Assembly (NCBI RefSeq): GCF_040054535.1
Contig: NC_090793.1
Coordinates: 19,344,501 to 19,408,500, forward strand
From: Antennarius striatus
Lineage: Eukaryota > Chordata > Actinopteri > Lophiiformes > Antennariidae
Direction of reading: 5' to 3'
DNA length: 64,000 nucleotides
Under the pieces are notes generated by a model that had not been told where the DNA came from, did no database searches, and worked only from the letters and a program-made list of their open reading frames with translations. Within the stretch, counting starts at the first letter, position 1. Every line of letters begins with the position of its first letter. The position numbers were made by a program, and so were the translations under genes. Shown here piece by piece: positions 25,091 through 34,700 of this stretch.

Positions 25091-26119
25091 GTCTGTGTAG
25101 GTTCTCAGTCATCCAGGTCATGGTTAGCCAAAAGCTGTTGAGTCGATTCGTTAAGAAAGTTCTTGAAGACGTTTCGTCTCTCATCCAAGAGACTTCTTCA
25201 GTTCAGAGAGTGGCTGATAATGTTGTAAGTGACAGAGTTGATGCTGCTGACGATGGGTCTGAGTGGGGTTCCTTCGTAAAAGCCCACACAAGATCCAGAA
25301 AGGAGAACAACCCAGTGAGGACGGAAGAGAGCAAGCGCAATGGTATAGTGATCCCATATGTGTCTGGAATGTCTAAAAAGCTGAGGAGGATCTTTAACAA
25401 ATACAAGCTCCCTGTGTATTTTAAGCCAGGTAACACCCTCCGACAAAGACTGGTCCACCCAAAAGACCCCAAACCACACAGTCAGAAGAGCAATCTGGTG
25501 TATGCAGTTAAATGCAGCGAGGAATGCTCAGATGGCTACATAGGGGAAACCAAACAACCACTACACAGACGCATGGCTCAACACAGAAGAGCCAACACAT
25601 CAGGACAGGGCTCAGCAGTCTTCCTTCACCTCAAGGAAGAGAGACACTCATTTCAGGACACAGATGTTCAGATCTTGGACAGGGAAGATAAATGGTTTGA
25701 GAGAGGAGTGAAAGAGGCCATCAACGTCAAAGTGGAGAAGCCATCTCTGAATAGAGGGGGTGGTCTGCGACATCACCTTTCTCCCATTTATAATCATGTC
25801 CTTTCGAAACTCCCAAAAAGATTGTCTCAGCGGATTGACCCAGGTGATGGGTCTCATGCTAATGACCCTCATTAGCATACAAAGGTGTAACTCACATTTC
25901 AACGACCCCCTTTGACACCCCCACCAACAATCGTTGAGGAGCCAGACGGGTTTAACGAAGGTCGTTGGAATGTGAAAAGCACTGACCACACCCCACAGGG
26001 TTAATAAGCTGGGACAGAATCAGCCACTCTCTGAACTGAAGAAGTCTCTTGGATGAGAGACGAAACATTTTAAAGAACTTTCTTAACGTCCAGTGGATCG
26101 ACTCAACAGCTTTTGGATA
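25091..26119 (+). mobile_element. Penelope-like retroelement (PLE), 5'-truncated, GIY-YIG endonuclease end
   Basis: A 1029-bp insert in intron 12 of copy 3, flanked by the direct repeat CCTTGTTAAC (25081-25090 and 26120-26129). An open frame at 25120-25875 (251 aa) ends in a GIY-YIG-type domain: YAVKC near residue 126, DGYIGETKQPLHRR, and a downstream conserved E. Before it comes the LRRIFNKYKLPVYF segment typical of PLE proteins. The reverse-transcriptase part is missing. The two ends are inverted copies of each other (ccaaaagctgttgagtcga against tcgactcaacagcttttgg), a common PLE arrangement after truncation. This ORF is element-coded, not a host gene. Confidence 0.85.
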
Positions 26120-27817
26120 CCTTGTTAACAAAACCTTTCAAGAGTTAATTTAAACAACCTGAGTCGTAGTGATTTTTTTTTTTTGAAATTTTGATTTGTG
26201 GAAATGTGTTTCTGACTGGTTTTACTGTTACAAATATGTTTAAAATTAATTTAAAAGTAAATATAAACATATAAATTAACTTCATCAGTCGTGTACTTTT
26301 TCATTTTCAAATCAGTCTTTTCAATCATAAACACAGACTTGGTGATAGAATATTTACAAAAATTCCAATAAATAATTAAATTTGACAAATTATCCACAGA
26401 TTTCTTGTATCGTGTACCTGCTGGATTACAAGCGCCTCATGATCAATGACTACGTTTACCCTGACTGGGCGTACTCACTGGGGTGGTTCATGACACTCTC
26501 TTCTGTTCTCATGATCCCACTTTGGGCAGCTGGACGGGTGTGTTTGACACCAGGAACCTTCAGACAGGTCAGAATTTGTGCTGAACAACATCTTAAAGCC
26601 AAGTGTCAACTTTGAGTAAATTTCAATTCATGCAGTATAAAAACCATAAATCTCTCAGTCAGTTTTACTTGCACTTGCGCGATCTTGATGAAGACTGCAC
26701 AATTGGATTCGCCTCAGAAGATACTCCGGGGGACAAGAGTGAGTCAAGAACTTGGGGGACCCTCACAAGGAGTGGACTTAGTCTAGCATCTGAGTATCAG
26801 GAACCTCCACGGAAAGTGTCACATTCCAAATGTCAAGCCACTCCTGATCCAGAGGTCAAATGTTTCACACCTGTGCACCTGAGGAAAGCTGGACCATTTC
26901 TCAAAATTTCAAAGTCAAAGCAGCCTCCCTCCACTGACAAGCTTTTTGGAGTTGCCCAAGGAAATTACTGGGAACTAGTTTCCTGACCTACTGGTGTTAC
27001 TGGGATGAATGGACGGCCAGCTTAGCTGACTTGAACCCTGTTGAGAATCTGTAGGATGTTGCCATAGGATGAGGAGAGAAACCTCACCCCACCATAAAGA
27101 CAACCCGGAGTCCCCAATCAAAGGAACTTGGGGTCCCAGAACTCATCAACAGAACCACAAATTGATTGAATCAAAGTAACTCCAACTCATGAAAATGGAA
27201 ACTCAACTAACCCCTGAATAAAAAAATGAACATTTCTGCTTAATGAATTTTTAACTGAACGTATGACATGTTTTCATATTTTTAGATATTAAAAGTTTCA
27301 GATATACAAGATCCTACAATATTCTTTTTTAATGCACTTGCAATAAATCAGCTGCTTGTTTGAATAGTAATCCGACAAGGAATAGTTGAGGTGCAGAGAA
27401 TCATGTGATCACAGGTGGGTAAGAAAGAGCCAGAGTCATTAGTCAGCTGTGAGCTGCTGTGCCCAAAATTCTACTGTTATATGTAGTCAGAGAAACAGGG
27501 GAGTAGAGGAGAAAACAGGAGTAAGGCTGATGAAGAAAGGATGACAGTTATCAAAACATAGAAACTTATAACTTCTCTTATTTGTTCCAGCGTTTGTTCG
27601 TCCTTTGTCGTCCTGCTGATGATCCAGCCTGGCGGAAGAGACAAATGGGAGCAGAGGAGACGACTGTTGAATTGACAACATCTGCAGCGACAACTTAATG
27701 TGACCTTCAAAAGCAAATTAATAACTCTGTTTACCTATGGTATTGTCAGTCTATGTTGCAGCATTTACTTCTCATCTCATGCTCTGAAATAATATGTCAT
27801 CATCATGAGTAACGGAA

Positions 27818-27823
27818 AATAAA
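27818..27823 (+). promoter_or_regulatory. Poly(A) signal of copy 3
   Basis: AATAAA lies 120 bases after the stop codon; the corresponding signal of copy 6 is at 56674-56679. Confidence 0.55.
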
Positions 27824-27869
27824 TAAGTAATGATGAAATTGTTCCAATTTGTACTTAGATCTTTGTCTT

Positions 27870-28950
27870 CTCGTTTCCCATCATAATGGCAGCCTCCAAA
27901 AACGAGGATCTGTTCTTCATCATTCAATTCCTCTTCCTCTTGACTAGCTGACCTAACAGGGCTCTCCATCTGTATGTCTGCTGGTGACTGTGAGATCCAA
28001 GGCAATTCCCAGGATTGCCCGCAACTTTTGCTGGTGGAACTTTTCCAGGGTCCTGATGCTTTCCGATAGAGGGTCCAGCTTTCTGATCCATTGAGAAGAG
28101 TTGGAATCACTACACCTCTGTAGACACCGATCTTGGTTTGTGTTGACAAGCCGTGTTGTGAGAAGATACGGTGGTATAGCTGGCCGAAGGCTTGATGGGC
28201 AGAGCGAATCCTGTTACTGACATCCTCACTATGGTCATTGTTGTTGATGATAGACCCAAGGTATCAGAATCTGGGAACCTGCTCTACCAAATTGTCGTGG
28301 ATAGTTATATCAAAAGGCTGGAAAGGATGAGCAGGGTGGGATTGGTCCAGGATTTTTATCTTTCCAACATTGACCTCCAGTCCTGCACTCTCATATGCCT
28401 CCACAAAATCATTGGTGGTTTGCTGTAGTTCAGCAGGGGAGGAGGCTGGGGCACAGCCGTCATCAGCGTACTGGAGTTCAGAGATGTTCATCTCAGATGT
28501 CTTTGTTGGGCCTTTAGACGTCTCAGGTTAAACAGACCACCATCCGTCCTGTATGCCTGTTAGGCACTTCAAGGTGAGGGTGAGACGATTTGACACGCAA
28601 CACACCCGCTGCAAGGTATAGCGAGAAAAATGTTGGTGCAAACACACATCCTTGCTTGACCCCGCTGACAATGGGGAATGAAGGTGAAAAGGAAGTACCA
28701 TAGATGACAGAGTCCCTCATATCATTGTGCAGACCCCGTATTAGTTGGAGAAAGTGTTGGGGACAGGCGGTTACCTTGCCAGACATTGGGGGCAGTGAGC
28801 GTGTTTGGCCACACCTTTTCTACGGCCTTCTCCAAAATTGGAGAGGGCAGTGCTATGGCTAGAAAAGTCCTGCCCTGACACAGACGCTTCTACCGAAGGG
28901 CGACTTTGCCACCAAGTTTGTCAGCCCAGTGATCTTCTTGCATCTGCCGC
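27870..28950 (-). mobile_element. Decayed LINE, reverse-transcriptase region
   Basis: On the minus strand three broken frames carry LINE RT signatures in order: VKQGCVFAPTFFSLYL (28523-28786), LQYADDGCAPASS with the YADD catalytic box (28264-28491), and TKIGVYRGVVIPTLLNGSESW (27772-28149), the C-terminal part. The clade is not resolved; it differs from the Rex3-type elements of this window. It lies in the spacer after copy 3. Its left end runs into the copy 3 3' flank. Confidence 0.8.
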
Positions 28951-29707
28951 CAATGTGTGGGTCCCAGGCTAGGAGATCCCCGAGCTCACCTGCTCCTGTC
29001 GCCTGTCGCCAATCGCTGCTGGATTTTGGTGGGGAAAGGTATAAAGGCTAAGAAGGAAGAGGAAAGAGCAAGGGGAGAAACCAATTGCGTGAGATTTAAG
29101 GTGGGGAAGGAGCGCAACATCCTATCCACCATCTTGGTCTTAAGGCATCTTGTCCCACGGCAGGAAGAGAGATACAGACGGTGGAGATGCCACCTGACTG
29201 CAGCTCAGGGTCAACATCAACAAGGATGTTGCTTTGTCAGGTATTGTTTTTTGTCCCACAGGGTGCCTGATCACCCTCCCCAAGAGACTAAAATTCTCAA
29301 GGGTGGTGCCGGTTTAGTCGCCAAGAGCCCGACCATGAACTCAAGCGTAGTTACAGAAACCAAACGATCTCCAGGAGAAAACCGTGTTGAGGAAGAACGT
29401 CCTTGTTTCTAATTCCCGCATATCTTCACTAGCTGAACATTCCCTGGGTCCTCCTGCAGCAGACTGGTTCCAATAGACAATGAGGAGGGTTCTTCTAAAA
29501 CAATAACCACATTCATCAGTCATCAGTCTGAGAGGAGCTAAAAGTGTAGATATTTCATTATAATGAAATGCATTAGTACAGCATACATACACGCATTCAT
29601 GAAGTTAATTTTCCTTCAGTTTGCTTAAAATACATCTGTGTATTAAAATATGTGTTGTAATAAAAATCACGCATTGTGTAAGCAGTTTGGTAACTTTAAT
29701 TTAAGAT

Positions 29708-29845
29708 AAATATGTAGGAGGAAGTCGGAGAACCCACACAGACACGGGGTGAACATACAACCTCTGCAAAGAAAGAAATCAAACCGGGAGCCTTCTTACT
29801 GTGAGGCTACAGTGCCACCTACTGCACTACCGTGCTGCTCTCAGT
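29708..29845 (-). mobile_element. Second tRNA-derived SINE family, fragment
   Basis: On the minus strand: 'gcacggtagtgcagtagg' then 'ggtttgatttctttctttg' and 'gttcaccccgtgtctgtgtg', the pattern of the common fish SINE whose head reads GGCACGGTGG and whose body reads GTTCTCCCCGTG. Decayed relatives sit at 41511-41625 and 49395-49510. Confidence 0.6.
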
Positions 29846-30319
29846 TGAGGGTTGAGTGTAGCTGCTTCCAAATTTTCTCTTTAGAAAGTAAAATCTTAAC
29901 ATTACAAAGTTCATAAAATCATTTTATTTCTTCTTACATGAATGTTCAACAAGTTCTGAATTAGTTAGACTGAAAAGCAACCTGGGATTGTTCTTATTCT
30001 CTATTAATGTGGGCTAGCAGCTTGGTGTAGAGATGTAAAAAGCTTTCCTGTATGTTTTCTGGCAATCCTTCCACAATAAGAGTGACAGGATTCTTTAATC
30101 GCTGAATGAGTTGACTGTAACCAAGGGAGGAGACAACATGGGGAAAAAAACACAAAAAGCACAAAGTTTATTAAGCACAAAGATAAATCTAGATTTGATT
30201 TATCTTGTAAAGATAAATCTAATATTCTAATGAAACACTGGAAACTCTGGAATTGTAGCTTTGAGAGCAACAGTCTAATTACAATATATGAATGCTGCAA
30301 AGAACCACTTTCATAGACA

Positions 30320-30686
30320 TTCCATAGTTTCCGGACTATTGAGCACACCTGAATATAAGTTGCACCAACTACATACCAAAATTCTACATACAGTGCAGTA
30401 TATCTGCAGCACCTGTCTATAAACTGCAGGTCTCTGTTGTTGTAAAATGAGATATTTACACAGTTAGATCGTATTTATCTTAAAAGGTACATCATACGGC
30501 TTTCTTTGTATAATTTCTGTTATAATGGGTGTACATGATGTGCAAAATGTCTGTTGCACTTCCTGCTAGAGCGCACCAAAGAGGCCGTTAACCCGTAAAT
30601 TACATAGATTGGCTGGATCGTTATTTAAGCCAGTGGGTTCAAAGTGTGTGAAAATTGTATTGGATTATATGCTGGAATTTACGGTA
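30320..30686. mobile_element. MITE before the class B fragment
   Basis: A diverged copy of the MITE present before copies 5, 6 and 7, running from 'ccatagtttccggactattgagc' to 'ggaatttacggta'. The left terminal repeat is eroded. It is immediately followed by the class B leader. Confidence 0.65.
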
Positions 30687-30867
30687 TCTAAATGCACACT
30701 TCAGGCTTGCATGGGGCTGGCATAGCCTTTAGAAACCTTTGGCCACAGACTAATGACTGATACCAACCTGCTACCATAATTAAAGTGGGTTGAAGGAAGA
30801 CACTTGTCACACAAGGACAAACTAAAGTTTGACAACTTAAACTTGTGAAACTTTCAGGAAAATTACT

Positions 30868-31226
30868 CGTGAAGCAGAGATAGTAAAATAGAAAACAGAA
30901 AAAAAGAGGAGTGATGAAGACAGAGGACAGTGGGCTAGTAAAAGAGTATATCCTGGTAGTTGCAGGAAATGTTGGTCTGGGAAACTTGTGGAGATTTCCT
31001 TACCTCTGCTGCAAGAACGGTGGAGGTGAATATTGTGTTTTAATATCTTCGTTGAATATGAGGCTATCATTATTTCTATTACAGGCATAGCTTTGATTCA
31101 CTTGTAGGTACCTTTCTGGTGCCATATGATCTGTTAGCTGTATTCACTGGGATACCTCTGTTGCTGATGGAGATCTCCATTGGTCAATACACCCAGGAAG
31201 GATTCATCACCTGCTGTACCAAGTTG
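30868..31226 (+). pseudogene. SLC6 gene fragment (exon 1 and part of exon 2, class B head)
   Basis: The fragment has a class B leader (30687-30867). Exon 1 (to 31025) lacks the start codon (gagata in place of gagatg), has a 2-base loss that shifts the frame near 30946, and misses one Val codon in TM1. Exon 2 (31108-31226) is cut at the codons for TKL. Intron 1 matches that of copy 7, and exon 2 keeps the TM2 glutamate (LMEIS), so it derives from a copy 7-like gene. At 31227 the sequence switches abruptly to the class A upstream flank of copy 4. It is a dead duplication-seam relic. Confidence 0.85.
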
Positions 31227-31637
31227 GGATTCTTTGGTCTATCCTTACAAGATTGGAGTTCATGATGGACTTGAGAAGTTCATTAATTAATTTTCTTTCT
31301 CACAAAATTCAAAGCAGTGAATTAGCTTTACTTGTTGAAAAATCTAAATTGATGAGTTCAGTGAGGACAATGGAGGGCACAAGTAGAAGATACAAAAATA
31401 CAAAAGAGAAACACTACAGAAAAGCGAGAGTGTCAAGAAGGGAACAACGCAACTCGTCAAGAACTCAGGGTTTGACAATTTTGATGAATCGTAATTAAAC
31501 GCAAACACTGAAAACACCACAGTTGTTGCCTTCAGACCAATATTCACATTACAACAAACAAAGATGGCAATTTTTAGCACAAACACGAAAGTTGGCTACT
31601 CAACCCATAGAACTGGTTATACATAAGATGACTCACA

Positions 31638-31651
31638 GGGTGTGGACAGGG
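31638..31651 (+). promoter_or_regulatory. Class A promoter block, copy 4
   Basis: This is the third identical GGGTGTGGACAGGG block, 77 bases before the ATG of copy 4. Confidence 0.45.
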
Positions 31652-31728
31652 TATTAAAAGACACAGCAAGAGAAGGGGAGTACATCTTGTATAACATTGT
31701 AGATAAAACTAACAAATTTGAAGTTGAG

Positions 31729-34700
31729 ATGAACAGAAAAAGAATCGAGAAACAGAGACGTGATGACGACAGAGGACAGTGGGCCAATAAAATGGAATAT
31801 TTCCTTGTTGTTGCGGGAAATGTTGTCGGCTTGGGGAACGTGTGGAGATTTCCATACCTATGCTTCAAGAACGGTGGAGGTGAATATTAGAAATTCATCC
31901 AATCAAATACTTTTGTATTCATGGTGAAGATTTTACTCTGTTATTACCATGGGGATGTATGCCTGAGTGACTCTTTTCTTTTTAATTAGGTGCCTTTCTG
32001 GTGCCATATGGTCTACTAGTTGTACTTTTTGGGATACCTATGTTTTTAATGGTGACCTCAATTGGTCAGTACACCCAGGAAGGATTCATCACCTGCTGGA
32101 CCAAGTTGTGTCCACTTGCACAAGGTGAGCTGAGCTGAGTTAAACTAAAATGTACAAGATGGACCAAAAAAGGAACTTTATGCTTTGGTCAAAAACATTT
32201 TCTCTTTCAGAATTTTGCACTTTTTGTATCTTTATTTTTATATTTCTCTTATAGGTATCGGCATTGGACAACTAATTATTACATTCTGGGCCTCCATCTA
32301 TATTATAATTGAAGCCTGGGCTCTCTTCTATCTGGTGTTCTCATTCAGATCCCAGCTCCCCTGGGCCACATGCAACAACACTTGGAATACAGGTAAGCAG
32401 GGTACGAAAATACAGAGGTGGGGATGTTAACATGTGTTGTTCTATATTGCACACTTTTCGACAGCTTCATGTAGTTCTCCTTTAAGGCATTGCATGTGTG
32501 GTGCACATGTGCAGCGAGCGTATGAGTTGAGTTACTATGGTCTTTAGAGGAAACCTGTTTGCATGTCGGTTGCTGCTGTGGAGAAATAAATGTCAGTTAA
32601 ACTGAATAAATGTCGTGTTCATTAAGTGAATATCAACAGGGAGGTTGTTTTTTTTAATCCTTAAAAAAAATAACCAATGAACAGGCCTCTTCTTTCCTGT
32701 TGGAGCAATGTTAGACTATAGACTAACTGCAAGAAAACTCTGTCACAACCTAACATATTTAATATTATGGATAATATTGTATAGAGTTGCTTTTAGAGTT
32801 GTTTTTTCCCCACTCCTCCCCTCCGCAACTGGCCCATCCTTCATTGCCCTCTTTCTTCTTCTCTCTCTTTTCTCTTCAGTAATCTGATTGACACAAAAAC
32901 TAACAAAAAACCTTTTCATCACCCTATTACCCCATCACAATATAGAGCCTTCAATGTACTCATTCTAACTAAAATCTGTTTCTTCTACAATCCAGCTGAC
33001 TGTCTAGATCTTCAGATTTTCAATTCATCCAATATGACTGTTAAACAGACCAATGGGACTCCTGCAGCAGTCGAGTTCTGGGAGTGAGTCGAACTTATTT
33101 TCATTCTCCAACATTAACGTTGTAATGCTTCTAAAAGAAATATTCCATGTTTGTCCTGGTCAGGTTATTAGAAAATGTTGGGGTTTTGGAAGAGTTCAAA
33201 CATCTCTAATAGTTACAAATCTCCAGAATTTTAAAATTCAAGATTAATGGGGGGGGGGGGGGCAGCATAACAGGAGGTACACAAGCCTGCCTGCCCCTCC
33301 TTCCAAGCCTTCACTGCAGAGCTCCTCTAATGTGTAAGGAGAAATGCACTTCGGGTTATGAGGAGACAATGTAAGGCTGTGTGTCATCAGCAAAGCTATG
33401 GAAGCTGATGCCGTGTGTCCTGATGACATTCCCAAGGGAAAGTTGCATTACAAATTATAATATCCACATCTTCAACAGTACCAAAATTTCCGTTTCCCCA
33501 GACGGAGGTTGCTGAGCATGTCTGGAGGCATTGAGGAGCTGGGCAGTGTGAGATGGGAGCTGACCTTGTGTCTTCTGGTCGCTTGGATTTTTTGCTACTT
33601 CAGTATCTGGAAAGGTGTCAGATCTTCTGGAAAGGTCCTGTAGGAAAGCTTGAGTCTAATTAGCTGTGGTGTATATTACTGTCACTTCTACTTACTACCT
33701 ATCTGAAAACATTTTCTTTTCATTTCAGGTCGTATATTTCACAGCCACGTTCCCCTATGTGATGCTCTTGGTTCTACTCATTAGAGGCTTGACTCTACCT
33801 GGAGCTTCTGAAGGGATCTACTACTACCTGTATCCAGACATAAACCGTCTGGCTGACCTAGAGGTAGATTGATTATTTGGGCCACATTTTTTAATTCCTT
33901 GGTTGCAACATAAAGTTTGAAACATGTATATAATATCCCCCATGTGATGATTCACATAGAGACCTTAGTGTACTTGCATTTAGGTCACTGCTCATCTTAG
34001 ATGAAGTAGTACTACATCATAGTCAACCTTTATCAAATCAAATATTTTGGATTTACTTCCTAACTTCTCAACATTATAATGTCCCAGCAAGTTAAAGTAA
34101 AGTAAACTTCAGTGTGTAACATTCTTTCTAACATTTCAGGTCTGGATTGAGGCAGGAATTCAAATATGTTTCTCCTACAGCCTCACTGCAGGGACATTAG
34201 TTGTGCTGAGCAGCTATAATGACCACAACAACAACTGTTACAAGTAAATGTGATACACATTTTCACAATGGTCCTTGATATTCATCATGCTTTACAATTA
34301 AATGAAAATATTGTAGAGTGTTTTACCTCGGAAATATCTATAAGGAGGATGTGTTGTCTCTGTGTCATGTCCAGGGACTGTTTCTGGCTTTGTCTGCTGA
34401 ACAGTGGAACCAGTTTTGTTGCTGGATTTGTCGTCTTCTCTGTTCTTGGATTCATGGCTCACAAACAGGGTGTTCCTGTAAATACTGTTACCAAGTCAGG
34501 TGCAGTATTTCACAGAGTTCAGAAAACCTTACTAATACCCATACACTGAAATTTAAATATTTCCTCAAAAACAATATTAAATGTCTTCATTATACAAAAG
34601 TTGAATAAAATGTTTTATCATTAATACATACTATACTGTAACAACCTCCGGTGGACCCACCACCCGCCGAGGAAACTGTAGGGGATGGGTGCAGTGTGGA

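Larger units (their letters stand above)
20311..27698 (+). pseudogene. Copy 3: SLC6 transporter lacking exon 1 (exons 2-14 intact)
   Basis: The class A leader and the ATG with the next codons (M-N-K) are present. The sequence then passes straight into intron 1, so the rest of exon 1, with TM1, is gone and the ATG frame stops after 10 codons. All other exons are open with good splice sites: 20371-20505, 20643-20780, 21130-21217, 22443-22575, 22676-22810, 23128-23231, 23363-23487, 23644-23756, 23848-23985, 24091-24193, 24849-24949, 26400-26567, 27591-27698. TM2 has LMVTS (no Glu), TM3 has Gln where the others have Glu, TM6 LSSYN, VTKS before TM8, TM8 DSHF. Without TM1 no SLC6 protein should transport. 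It is either a young pseudogene or it uses an exon 1 from elsewhere, for example by read-through splicing from copy 2. The poly(A) signal is at 27818-27823. Exons 10-14 are closest to copies 5/6. Confidence 0.85.
27699..30319. other. Spacer between copy 3 and the class B fragment
   Basis: No host gene is seen. It has the copy 3 3' flank, the LINE at 27870-28950, an unclassified GC-richer block at 28950-29410 (an open 151-codon frame without recognisable domains), a tRNA-SINE fragment at 29708-29845, and from about 30000 flank that also occurs before copy 7 (57090-57400). Confidence 0.5.

Noticed and set aside
25120-25875. 251-codon frame as a host nuclease gene
   Set aside because: GIY-YIG with PLE-type upstream region inside an insert with target duplications; element-coded.
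26040-26119. Hammerhead ribozyme in the Penelope end (ggatgagagacgaaac)
   Set aside because: PLEs are known to carry hammerhead motifs and this resembles the core, but the CTGATGA element is not matched exactly and I could not verify the stems; not claimed.
28957-29412. 151-codon frame in the spacer after copy 3
   Set aside because: No recognisable domain, no splice context, next to a decayed LINE; cannot be supported as a gene.
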